DNA of 64,000 nt, taken from assembly GCA_037349315.1 (NCBI GenBank), contig JBAIAC010000154.1:1-64000 (forward strand). The letters run 5' to 3'. Position 1 is the stretch's first letter. The number at the start of each line of letters is the position of its first letter. This document shows positions 21,555-31,913 of the stretch, piece after piece. Origin of the DNA: Chelydra serpentina (Eukaryota; Chordata; Testudines; Chelydridae). Position numbers and translations under genes: made by a program. The notes beneath the pieces were generated by a model, which had not been told where the DNA came from, did not search any database, and saw nothing but the letters and a program-made list of their open reading frames with translations.

Positions 21555-21700
21555 GTGTCTGTCTTGTCTATTTAGATTGCAAATTCTTCAGGACATGGGC
21601 CTTCTACTATTCTGGGTCTGTACTGTGCCTAGCACAAAGGGGACCCACTGTTAGTTGTCCCTTAGGCCCTAAGGTAATGAATATGATTGATAATAATGAA
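21555..21700 (+). repeat. Unclassified old interspersed repeat
   Basis: The segment with TTTAGATTGCAAATTCTTCA and TACTGTGCCTAGCACAAAGG resembles a widespread amniote repeat with a gene-end-like 3' region. I cannot name its family. The surrounding 21,080-21,840 shows no gene. Confidence 0.4.
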
Positions 21701-21849
21701 AACAAGTCTCCTGCCACTTTAAGCCAAGGAAGATGGCCTTGGGATGTTACTACTTAAAAATGATCTGGTCTTAAAACCATGGAATATTCCTTGTGACAGG
21801 TATCCCACAAATTCCACTGACCTCCCTTGTTTTCTTTGCCTTGAACATG

Positions 21850-21963
21850 GGTTTCCAGTTTCCAAACCTGATGTGATCTTGCAGCTGGAACGAGGGGAAG
21901 AGCCGTGGGTCCCAGACCTCTGGGGCTCTGAGAAAGAAGTGCTCCCGAGAGCTGCCTGCAGAG
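21850..21963 (+). pseudogene. KRAB-B box exon with lost splice acceptor
   Basis: Encodes [20 protein letters not shown] followed by [11 protein letters not shown], a typical KRAB-B box and linker. It needs two bases to complete the split Gly codon from KRAB-A, placing the exon start at 21,850. The two preceding bases are TG, not AG, so the acceptor appears destroyed. The donor GTAGGG after 21,963 is intact and phase 1. The best upstream partner is the KRAB-A exon at 15,072. Confidence 0.75.
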
Positions 21964-22370
21964 GTAGGGAATTGGTTAAACCAACTCAAAAACTGTCTGT
22001 GAATACAGGAAACATTTGGGATGCCCTACAAAGACCTTGTGAGCTCTCCAAGTTTAGGATTGTTCCCTGCAGATGTGGAATCATTAGGCAGATGTCACTC
22101 ATGGCTTCCCACCTATCCTGACTGATAACTGGCAGCAGGTCCCTACCGGATCTCGCTTTCCCCTGAGTGTTCTGATGAGCTGCGGACCAAAACTGATCCC
22201 TTCCTCTCTCCTCTGGGGAAGGGTTTGGGGAAAATCCGCTCCTGATAGGTTTGATCTCTGCCGCACATATTTTGGTTTGTTCACCCCATTTTCCATTCCT
22301 GTCTCTGAGATTTCCTTTCTCTCCGGCACAGACAGTGACCTATGTCTGGATTCTCTCTGTCTCCCATCAG

Positions 22371-22528
22371 GTGTTGGGATGGTGAGTGAAAACAAGGAGA
22401 AACCCCAGCACGAAGATGCTGAGCAAATAGAACAACGTGGGATGTTATCAGGAAGATCCAAAGGGAATGATTCCGGGAGTTGTGCACTCCCAGAAAAAGC
22501 AAAAGCCTGTGAGACTCAGCAGAGGTGA
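22371..22528 (+). pseudogene. KRAB-ZNF linker exon, early stop
   Basis: An acceptor CATCAG ends at 22,370. In phase with the KRAB-B exon the frame reads GVGMVSENKEKPQHEDAEQI, then GMLSGRSKGN, the spacer typical of turtle KRAB-ZNFs. It stops at TGA 22,526-22,528, about 65 bp before the remaining finger, so the finger could not be translated from this frame. Confidence 0.75.
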
Positions 22529-22591
22529 GAGGAAAACTTCAGTAGCCTCTTAGACCTTATTACACAGGAGAGCATCAACTTGGAAGAGACA

Positions 22592-22669
22592 CGCTACACG
22601 TGCGCTGAGTGTGGGAAAAGCGTCAGTCAGAGCTCGAGCCTTATTAGACATCAGAGAATCCACATATGA
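22592..22669 (+). pseudogene. Single C2H2 zinc-finger relic
   Basis: The frame RYTCAECGKSVSQSSSLIRH followed by QRIHI then TGA is one complete C2H2 finger: CxxC, a 12-residue spacer and HxxxH. It is followed by a stop where further fingers are expected. KRAB-ZNFs usually carry many fingers, so the DNA-binding array is lost. AATAAA occurs near 22,678. Confidence 0.85.
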
Positions 22670-23350
22670 GAGAAGTGTAATAAATGCCTTGATTCCGGCT
22701 GGCCAAAGATTGTTTTTAAAAAAAATCACAATTGTGAATTTCCACATAGCGACCTTTGCACCATGTTCACCGTGGTCTCTCAGCTCCCGCAGAGGAGTTG
22801 CCTGCTTCTGCCTTTTGCAGCTCACCCTTCTTTGGGGTCAGTCCTGTGATTTTTTTCTATCAACTCTTTTCCTTTTGAGTCGGAGGAGTGTGTGTCCCTC
22901 CAGCCAGGAATGTTCATCAGCTCCAGGTGGGGGAGAGGTTTGATCCCAACAAGCTACACTGAGGCAAAAACTACCTGGTCCTTACATCCACTAGGACTGT
23001 ACATGGCGTTGGCCGCTCAAGTTAGTGATCTCGGTGTAAAAAGACAGTTATAATTGTAGAGCAGATGTAGCCCAGGGGCAGTGGTTGGCATTAGCTTTGC
23101 CCTTGACCTGACCTGAACTCCAACATTTTTCCTAGTCTAAACAAACCCTGAGCATCACGAAGTGGAGTACACTGTTCATGGTAGGGCGTGACCCAGGGGA
23201 ACTTTAGAGACAAACGTCTGTGGAGCATCACGGTTATACCTTCAGGGGTATGACAGGAAGTTGACACTGAGACAGATATAGTCATAAAGACCTTTTATTA
23301 AAATTGATGTTAAAATTGTCAAAGTTACAGAGTTACAATTGTATTGAGTT
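22670..23350. other. No gene seen
   Basis: Non-coding sequence downstream of the finger relic. The frame on 22,611-22,943 has no domain. AT-rich sequence leads into the 28S fragment. Confidence 0.4.
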
Positions 23351-23354
23351 TAAA

Positions 23355-23490
23355 CCTTCTGATCGAGGCACAGCCCGTGGACGGTGTGAGGCCGGTAGCG
23401 ACCCCCGGCGCGCCGGGACGGGGTCTTCTTGGAGTCGGGTTGCTTGGGAATGCAGCCCAAAGCTGGTGGTAAACTCCATCTAAGGCTAAA
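23355..23490 (+). rRNA. 28S rRNA fragment (dispersed, non-functional)
   Basis: About 135 bp match the 5' part of 28S rRNA, including CCTTCTGATCGAGGCACAGC, GTGGACGGTGTGAGGCCGG and GGGTTGCTTGGGAATGCAGC, ending AACTCCATCTAAGGCTAAA. A 9-bp repeat AATTGTATT stands at 23,337-23,345 and 23,491-23,499, so the fragment plus a few bases looks inserted with a target duplication. It is not part of an rDNA unit: both flanks are AT-rich and unrelated. Confidence 0.9.
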
Positions 23491-23499
23491 AATTGTATT

Positions 23500-24820
23500 A
23501 CTGTTATTCAAGAGATACATCTAACAATGCTTTTCAAAACTTTGGTTAATATGCTCACACCCTGTTTTGATCCCTTTGGAAAGACACAGGACCTTGCCTC
23601 CGGCGGCTCCGGTTTCTCACCTCTGGCAGAGGAAACTAATGCAGAGCTTATCTAACAGTCAAGTTGCTACAGCAGCTGCCCTCTTACGTGATGAGTCCAG
23701 CCGACTAATAGCAAACTGCTTAACATCTGGCAGAACAGAGACCTTGGTGTGGAGAAGGAAAATGTCCTCAGCTGTCACAGCCGGCAGGAGCAGGAAAGGT
23801 TCCATTTGTTTTTAAACTTCTCTCCCTGCTCCAGCCTTTAATCATTCCTGTGGGTCTTCTCTGAACCCTCTCAATTTATCAGGGAAAACACCCAACCAAT
23901 GAACCAAATAAACAAACCAAACCAGGCTCTTCTGACTGATGTAACAATCTGTTGCCTTCCAATGTTGAATATCAATCAGATCATTCTATTCACCCAAGAG
24001 TTCAACTTCAAGGGCTACTTGTTTTCTAGTACCAATTAAATCCTGTGCAACAGCAACATTATTAACTCATCACTTGGTCACTTCACATTCACAGAGTTGT
24101 CAGGTCTAAGTCTTTCCTCCCCCACCAATGTGAAAAAAAATCAGTGACAGAAAATGCCCTAGAGCACCTCTACTGCCTTTCCCATCAGGCTGTGGAAATA
24201 CACGAGGGAAAGCGCTTTCCTCTCTCCTCCTGCCCCTGAGTAACGTTTCTGTCTGTCCTTGAGATCCTGGCGCAGGGACAAGGGTTGAGGATGCAAATGA
24301 CACGTTAAGGCTACATTGGTTTGTCCGTTCCTTTACTCCTTCATTAGTGATCAGGGTGCATGAGCTAGAAATAATCCGGCTCTGACTTTCACCCCGGAGG
24401 CTATTTCCAGTCTGGCAATAAAAAAAATCTTTCTTTCTAACCTGAGCAAGTTCAAGCTGGAGTCATGACGAGATGATAAATCCAGAGCCCCACGATGACT
24501 TTCCTTCAGCAAATATTTTTTAGAGAATATCACATTAACTGTTTGGTCTCCTAGGAAGTGTCTGTCCAGTGGCAGCAGCCAGTGCACACTCCCCATTTAC
24601 GAACTCATCTTCAGTACACAGGCCACTGAACCTAGCGAGGGGGGAAGATCCCAGTGGTCGGGCTCCAGCCTGAGCAAGCTGTGGGACCCCGAGCCTGGCA
24701 AACCCAAGTCAACTGGTCTGGGCTACCTGTGGGCTATTAATTGTACTGTAGACATGCACTTGATGTCAAAATCCCAGCTTTCTCCTCAGGGAATCAAGCC
24801 CTAGTACCCCTCGTAACAGG
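23500..24820. other. No gene seen
   Basis: Mixed sequence with short frames on both strands and no domain, tRNA or repeat that I recognise. Confidence 0.4.
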
Positions 24821-24827
24821 TCGGGAT

Positions 24828-25622
24828 TGTCATAAATATGAAGGGAAGGGGGAGAGGGTCTGATGCAGTGCTATAAAATCCTCTTTCCAGTAAAGGGTTA
24901 AGAAATGCAGGTAGCCAGACTGGGCTCTGACCAATAAGGGGACAAGATACTTTAAAACTTTGGGAGGGGAGAAGGTTTTAGTGAGTGTCTTTGTCTGAGG
25001 GAGAGTGATCTTGAAAGACAGAAGGAACCTACAGAAAATCAAACCTCCCTTTTCTGAAGTAAGTTTAGATAGTATAGCGTATAGATTCTGTTTATTTTTG
25101 CTTGGTGTATCCCCTGTGTTAAAAAGGGCAAGGGGGGGGGAGGTATTCATGGTTATCTGTAACGTTAAGGTTTTGTCCAGAGGGGGAAATCTTTCTGAGT
25201 TTGGAAATATAGTGCCCTGTAAAATAGTTACCATCCTGATTTTACAGAGATGATTTTACCTTCTTTATGTTTAATAAAATCCTTCTTTTAAGAAGTTGAC
25301 TGTTTTCTATAGTGTTAAAACCCAGGGGGTGGGTTTTTAGATCACTGTGTAACCAATTGGTTGGGAGATTGTTCTCAAGCTTCCCCAGGAAAGGGGGTGT
25401 ACGGCTTGAGGGGGCATTTTGGGGGGGAGGGAAGTTCAAGTGATTCCTTTCCTGGATTCCTGTTAGACATTTGATGGTGGCAGTAAGAAGCATTTCTCAG
25501 GGTGCAGGGAATTTTGTACCTTGGGGGGGTTTACCCTAAGCTGGTAAAATAGGCTTAGGGGCTCTGAATGCGGGTCCCCACGTCTTTACCCTAGAGTTTA
25601 GAGTGGGGAGGGAACCCTGACA
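24828..25622 (+). mobile_element. Complete LTR (TGTCA...TGACA)
   Basis: 795 bp with terminal inverted bases TGTCA/TGACA, a TATA-like box (CTATAAAATC, 24,871-24,880) and AATAAA at 25,273-25,278. It is related to the LTR at 19,515. Confidence 0.8.
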
Positions 25623-25799
25623 TGGTGGCAGAGCGGTGGGATCTATTGAACCAGAGAGTTTTTTTGAACCAGACACAGGGAGTTTAGATTTTTTTTTTCT
25701 CTTCTCTCTAGCTCTTTCCTGTAGCTGCTGGAAGCAGGGAGGGGGGAGGGGTTAAGCTGCTAGGAGCTAGAGTATCTACATATAAAAGCAGGTAGTTAA

Positions 25800-26093
25800 C
25801 CCCTACAGGGAATACCCAAGCAAAAATAAACAAAATCTATACGCTATACTATCTAAACTTACTTCAAAAAAGGAAGGTTTAATTTTCTGTAGGTTCCTTC
25901 TGTCTTTCAAGATCACTCTCCCTCAAACAAAAACACTCACTAAAACCTTCTCCCCTCCCAAAGTTTTAAAGTATCTTGTCCCCTTATTGGTCAAAGCCCA
26001 GTCTGGCTACCTGCATTTCTTAACCCTTTACTAAAAAGAGAATTTTATAGCACTGCATCAGACCCTCTCCCCCTTCCCTTCATATTTATGACA
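25800..26093 (-). mobile_element. Truncated inverted LTR copy
   Basis: The reverse complement matches the first ~290 bp of the 24,828 LTR with a few percent differences, then diverges just after GTATCCC. It forms the right arm of the foldback unit. Confidence 0.85.
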
Positions 26094-26393
26094 GGGATAC
26101 TCACCACTATGCTCAAGAGGTTGGAACTGACAGCTGCCCCTGCACAGGGACCCAGGGGAACAGCCTGGCCAGCTCCTTGGACAGCCGGGGCTGTCAGGAG
26201 ATCCAGCGAGGCAGGAGTTGCTCTGGGTTCTATGCAGGGGGAGATGAACTGCGAGAATGGGGAGTTTGTCTCTGATTTACAGGGAGCTTTGCCAGAGTGG
26301 AGCCTGTGGGTCACATGCTGGGGGGCTGTCACGGCACACAGGCTCAGTGCTCTGGAACAGCTCTGAATGAAACCCAGGTAGGACCCTCGTCAG

Positions 26394-28149
26394 TGTGACA
26401 CCCCTCAGGGCACCCTCTCACCGGGGGAAGCCTTCTTGGCCTCATCACCTCCTAGGACTGACCTTGGACCTTTCAGCACCCCTGTTCCACACCAAGAGCT
26501 TCCCACAGTGAGTCTATCTGAATCGGACACCTGGGAAAGCCTTACACCCCCCAAAGGGGCGTCATAGAATCATAGAATCTCAGGGTTGGAAGGGACCTCA
26601 GGAGGTCATCTAGTCCAACCCCCTGCTCAAAGCAGGACCAACCCCAACTAGATCATCCCAGCCAGGGCTTTGTCAAGCCTGACCTTAAAAACCTCTAAGG
26701 AAGGAGATTCCACCACCTCCCTAGGTAACCCATTCCAGTGCTTCACCACCCTACTAGTGAAAAAGTTTTTCTAATATCCAACCTAAACCTCCCCCTCTGC
26801 AACTTGAGACCATTACTCCTTGTTCTGTCATCTTCTACCACTGAGAACAGTCTAGATCCATCCTCTTTGGAACCCCCTTTTAGGTAGTTGAAAGCAGCTA
26901 TCAAATCCCCCCTCACTCTTCTCTTCTGCAGGCTAAACAATCCCAGTTCCCTCAGCCTCTCCTCATAAGTCATGTGCTCCAGCCCCCTAATCATTTTTGT
27001 TGCCCTCCGTTGGACTCTTTCCAATTTATCCACATCCTTTTTGTAGTGTGGGGCCCAAAACTGGACACAGTACTCCAAATGAGGCCTCACCATTGCCGAA
27101 TAGAGGGGAATAATCACGTCCCTCGATCTGCTGGAAATGCCCCTACTTATACAGCCCAAAATGCCGTTAGCCTTCTTGGCAACAAGGGCACACTGTTGAC
27201 TCATATTCAGCTTTTCGTCCACTGTAACCCCTAGGTCCTTCTCTGCAGAACTGCTGCCCAGCCATTCGGTCCCTAGTCTGTAGCAGTGCATGGGATTCTT
27301 CCGTCCTAAGTGCAGGACTCTGCACTTGTCCTTGTTGAAACTCATCAGATTTCTTTTGGCCCAATCCTCTAATTTGTCTAGGTCCCTCTGTATCCTATCC
27401 CTACCCTCCAGCGTATCAACCACTCCTCCCAGTTTAGTGTCATCTGCAAACTTGCTAAGGGTGCAGTCCACACCATCCTCCAGGTCGTTGATGAAGATAT
27501 TGAACAAAACCGGCCCCAGCACCGACCCTTGGGGCACTCCACCTGATACCGGCTGCCAACTAGACATGGAACCATTGATCACTACCCGTTGAGCACGACC
27601 ATCCAGCCAGTTTTCTATCCACCGTACCGTCCATTCATCCAGCCCATACTTCTTTAACTTGCTGGCAAGAACACTGTGCGTCATACACCCCCAACTTCCA
27701 CAGTCACCAGGGACTCTCAGCCAGCTTTGTAAACCAGAAGGGTTTATTAGTGGTCTGGGATACAGCTTGGGAAAGTTCTTTGTTAGCCCAGGAAGCAGGA
27801 AGATTCAGCAACGCCTATCTTGGGGAGACCCAGAACTCAGAGCCTGAGCTCACCCCTCCAGTCCCAACACCAGCAGACTCCTTGCTTCCAACAGCCCAAC
27901 CTCAGTCATGCCCTTTTGCCCCTCTTCTGTCCTTCGTTCTGTTTCCCAGGCAACCTGCTCACCTGGCCTCCACCTCGTCCTTTGTTCTCCAGCTCATCCC
28001 AGCCAGCTGGCTTCTTGCAGCAGGTACAGCCCGGCCATAGGTCACAGGATACAGAATTTCTGGCCATTGTCTGGGCCCAAGCAGCTCTGTACAGTCACAC
28101 CTGCCCTTTAGGCGTCTCTGCAAAGATTAAACACCCTTGTTCCACCACA
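26394..28149 (-). mobile_element. Minus-strand LTR split by a CR1
   Basis: The LTR 3' end is at about 26,394 (plus-strand TGTGACACCCC). Its AATAAA is on the minus strand at 27,743-27,748 followed by CCTTCTGGTTTACAAAGC, a turtle U5-like motif. The 5' end is near 28,149. A CR1 (26,567-27,677) separates the parts, and GCGTCATA occurs on both sides of it. The outer target duplication is not clear. Confidence 0.6.
26567..27677 (-). mobile_element. CR1 LINE 3' part
   Basis: 5'-truncated minus-strand CR1, very similar to the copy at 16,389-17,575. The frame 27,684-26,743 encodes RT from [17 protein letters not shown] through [12 protein letters not shown] and [10 protein letters not shown] one-base deletion near 26,771 shifts the last ~60 codons out of frame (RKTFSLVGW). 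GCGTCATA at 26,559-26,566 and 27,678-27,685 flanks it, though the left copy overlaps the CR1 tail TCATAGAAT and may partly be microhomology. Confidence 0.9.
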
Positions 28150-28154
28150 TAGAT

Positions 28155-28515
28155 CAATGGTCCCAAAACTTTTGAGAGTTACGCCCCTCCCCCCCATACC
28201 CCTGTCCATGCTCCCCCCCGCCCCTTGAGCTGTGGGCAGGAGTGGGGCTGCAGCTCCGGGTGAAGGGACATTGACTGGCATAAGGGAGCTGAGACAGGGG
28301 CACAGCTGGGGGTGGAGGCTGAGACCAGGAGCGGAGTCCAGGTGTGGGGCTGGAAGTGGATCCCTGGGAGTGGTGCCGGCAGCCAGGGCCAGCAGCTGGG
28401 GCCAGGAGTAGAGCTGGGTGGCACTACATCCTCTCCCCCTGTGGGGGCCTGCCCGGACCCCCTGGATGTTACTCGATTCCCCCTGGCAGGGTGCACCTCA
28501 CATTTTGGACCTCTG
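28155..28515. mobile_element. hAT-like non-autonomous DNA transposon
   Basis: 361 bp. The ends CAATGGTCCCAAAACTTTT and GACCTCTG form imperfect inverted termini of the CAGxGGTC hAT type. The 8-bp flanks are ACATAGAT and ACCTAGAT, one difference. No transposase is present. Confidence 0.65.
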
Positions 28516-28523
28516 ACCTAGAT

Positions 28524-29292
28524 AATCGTGAAACAAATAGGGGAAACTGAGGTTTACACAATATGCCTACAAAACGTTCAGAAAACTCCCACTTCCTCAC
28601 AGGGGTGTCTGGGGTCTGAGCTGGGCAGCAGCACAGGGCAAGTGGGGAGGTTTCCCTTTGGAAAAATTAAACTGCAAAACAACCCGCTGTGTTCCAGCAA
28701 AAGCCTCTAATTTATCCCTTAACCCCTCCCCATGACAATCTCCACCCCTGCCCTGGCACACAGAGACCCCCTCACTCCAAAGCAGATTTGTAACTTTTCT
28801 TACTTTTTCTTGGTCTTGTACAAACAATTTTTTTCCCATCAAAATGATCAAGGGCTTTTAAAATGAGAATGAGAAAACAAACTAAATCCAAACCAAAGAA
28901 ACCGCTATCCATCTCTCACCACACACAGCTGGGGTCTGAATTTTTCGACTGAAATTTTGAGGCAATAAAACTCTCACTGCTAGTGTCCAGAAAACAAAGC
29001 TAAACCTCCCATGCAGTACCTAGGACTTCGATTACTGACCCACCAATGCTTCAGCTGCTTTTGTGAGATTTCCAGCTGCCCAATACTGCTGCTATTCCAG
29101 GGGAGCAATTCTTGACTCCAGTAAGCATTTATCTCAGCCCCGTTCTGTGTATCACAGGTGTCTCTAGGAAAGGGCAGTGAATGGTTCTAGGGTCCTGTGA
29201 TCCTCATTCAAATCAACCAAGAACCTGAGAATCCTGCCCCTTTCCCAGGTTGTGGGGGCGGGGAGACATTTAAAAGCGATCTCTGAGCTATA
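28524..29292. other. No gene seen
   Basis: AT-rich sequence with short frames and no recognised family between the hAT element and the Ty3/gypsy LTR. Confidence 0.4.
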
Positions 29293-30551
29293 TGTAAGCG
29301 GGGGAATAGTCCCGCTATTGTGGGGAACTTTCCTCGTCTCTGCACTACCCCGGTGAAATGGGCTAGCGGAAGGATCTCAGTCCTCGCTCCCACCTCCTTT
29401 ACCCCAGAGGCCTCCCTGCCCTCGAGGACTCCCCTTGTACTCTCCTGTCTGGCAGAGTCCTCGTAACCCCAACAAGGCTGGGCCCAGGATTCCTGGGGGG
29501 CTCAACCCCCAACCTTGCTGTGGTCACCTAGGTCAGGGGCTAGGGTGTCCCCACTCCGGGGTACTCTCTCTGAACAGGATGCTTCCCTGACCCACTGATC
29601 ACTGCATACAATTCAAAGCAAATGCAAATTATTTAATTAACAATTAATTTGTAACAGGAATAAGGAAACATGGGAAAGGCTAATGAAAACACATCACCCC
29701 GCTCTGTGGCAGGGAACATCACAACAGTGTCTCTGCAATGTCAGGGCAGTTCAGTCTGTTCCTTTTTAAGTCCCAGGCTCCTTCTCAGGCCCTGGCTCTG
29801 CTGCAGGGATGCTGTGGCTTGGACACTTGCTCCGGCGGTGGCCACACGCTCGCAGGCTCTGGGTGGCAGGACCCTTCCCCCAGCGTTGCCCCCACCCTGT
29901 CAGGGTTTAGATCCCCCTGCAAGTCTGGCCTGCAGGGCCTCTTGGCTGAGGCGTCTCCCTGCGCTGGGCCCACTGCCCAGGGTCCCCCTCGCTCTCCCCA
30001 GCTGCTCCCCGCACCCGGCTCTGGACTGCTCCACCCCCACCGCTCTGCCTCTGCACGGCTGCTGCTGCTCTGCCTCCAGCTGCCTGGGCTGCTGCCCTGG
30101 CCCCTCTGGCTCGGGCTGCTGCAGCTTCTCCCCCAGGGCAGGTCTGTGTCTCTGGGCTGCACCTCTGCTCCCAGGGCAGGTCTGTGTCTCTGGGCTGCAG
30201 CTTCTCCCCCAGGGCAGGTCTGTGTCTCTGGGCTGCACCTCTGCTCCCAGGGCAGGTCTGTGTCTCTGGGCTGCACCTCTGCTCCCAGGGCAGGTCTGTG
30301 TCTCTGGGCTGCTTTTCTGGCCCCTCCAGATCTGGCCCAGCTCAGCTCTGGCCTCTGCCCTCTCCTCAGCTTGGCCCCACTCACTCTGACTCAGGCAACT
30401 TCAGCTCACACTGAGGACGGGATCCACCCTGACCTCCTGACTCCCTGATTCGCCTGCCCGCCCTGTCAATCATGCTGACCTGGAGCATTGGCCTCTCCCC
30501 GTTGCCCCTGAGAGCTCTGAATGTTAGTAAGGGGATAACAGTCCCCTTACA
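29293..30551 (-). mobile_element. 3' LTR of Ty3/gypsy element
   Basis: 1,259 bp. Matches the 5' LTR except for the 39-bp repeat block, present here in about five units (30,130-30,310). The 239- and 236-codon frames here are repeat artefacts. Confidence 0.85.
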
Positions 30552-30727
30552 TTCCCCCTTGCTAAAATTCTGCCACAACCACAAGGTTTACACTAATACC
30601 TCCGGACCCATTATTAACAACATATACCCACATCATATCAAACCCATTAACATCAAAAGAACATTTAACATATTAAACATTTCACATCTACTTCTTTATA
30701 CTATACATAACAATATTAATTAAAACA

Positions 30728-31897
30728 CTACATAGAACCAATAACATAATCATCTCTAAATTTAACAGGCAGTACACCCTTATTAGCCCTCTGGGATCTT
30801 CTTAAATCTGGTGGTTCATTACCCATATTTTCTATTTCCCTGTCCTCGGGTAATACTGGGTCAGCTTGAGGGATCTGGCCATTCTCATTAGGGTTTGGGT
30901 TTGCCCCACTCTGTTCCCCTCTGTATTCAGTTTGTGAGACTAGAACTATCCCCCAATCGGTTTCTCTCTCCTCAGGGTGTGCTGATGTACGCCTCCTATG
31001 GTCCCTGACTGGACTAAGAGTGCAATGTTTTAGTTGATCCCTATGTACTAGTCTCTGAGGGCCTCCTCGCTCAGGCCGGATGGTGTAAACTGGTAGCTCG
31101 GGATTGTTGTGAGCAACTACAATGTGGGGATTTGACTCCCACTTGTCCTGTATTTTATTACGCCCCTGTTGTCCATGGTTACGAACTAGTACACGGTCAC
31201 CAGGCCTGATGAGAGCCCCACTGGACTTGCGATCATAAGTCCTTTTCCTACTTTGGGCTGTGTCTTTAGCTGTACGGAGAGCAACTTTGCTGGTTGTCTT
31301 TGGCCTGTAATGGACACCTTTGACCCCGTCATCAAAACTGGTCACCTCATCATTAGAAAAGGCTTCTTGATGCTTCTCTGGCAACACCCTTAAGTTAGTC
31401 ACCTGTGCAGGAATCAGCCCTTGGCATGCCGCTTGAACTGGAACTGGCAGTCTGCCACCACATCTTTCTTGAGGAAAGGTAACTTGTTCTCCCTTCTCCC
31501 CAAATGTTACCTTCACCTGAGGGATCGCCTCCTCAGGCTGCAACTCCATAGCCTTCACGCTTGGGTTGAAAAGACTCACTGGTACTCTTCCTTTGATGGC
31601 ACTAGTCAATACATTGGCTGACTGAAGTCCCTTAGGTAGGCTTGACCCAGATGTAGGCTCTACCAGCACTCGATATTCATTGGTATTTCCTGGCATCCAG
31701 CAGCGTTCATGAAGGATCTTCTCTCTACAAGGAGAAATAATGGTCTTCCGGTTTCTGCCGACTTTAACATTTCCAATCCACTTTGTGGGGCCCAGGGAAT
31801 GACTCTGCGTCTCCGCTCGAGCCAGTACTCCACTCAGCACAGCATTCTTCTTAGCATGCCCATGACGGTTCATCCTCCTGGTTCCTTTTACTGGCAA
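30728..31897 (-). pseudogene. Pol remnant: pre-RT linker fused to integrase tail
   Basis: The frame has no ATG at its start; it opens a few codons after the gag-protease stop in another frame, as expected of a frameshift. The first part (RVLVEPTSGSSLPKGLQSAN) resembles the linker between protease and reverse transcriptase. It then jumps to an integrase C-terminal region (YDRKSSGALIRPGDRVLVRN ... RLVHRDQLKHC). No RT YxDD box, RNase H or integrase D-D-E core is present, so a large internal deletion removed them while keeping the frame open. Confidence 0.75.
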
Positions 31898-31913
31898 CTG
31901 TAGCTCTTTCAGC

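Larger units (their letters stand above)
24828..26093. mobile_element. Foldback unit with two outward LTR 5' ends
   Basis: The unit contains a full LTR (+, 24,828-25,622), about 180 bp that starts like a retroviral leader (TGGTGGCAGAGCGGTGGG directly after the LTR) and a truncated minus-strand copy of the first 290 bp of the same LTR (about 25,800-26,093). Both outer ends are therefore LTR 5' ends, TGTCATAAATATG and CATATTTATGACA. Perfect GGGAT repeats flank the unit (24,823-24,827 and 26,094-26,098). A normal provirus would have an LTR 3' end on the right. The duplication implies that the rearranged molecule integrated as a unit. Confidence 0.8.

Noticed and set aside
23355..23490. Active rDNA unit
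   Set aside because: Only about 135 bp of 28S is present, in unrelated AT-rich sequence.
29208..29292. Left flank of the gypsy element as the missing start of the 540-codon ORF
   Set aside because: A frame can be read into the LTR boundary, but a stop lies close upstream and the frames do not meet once the target duplication is removed.
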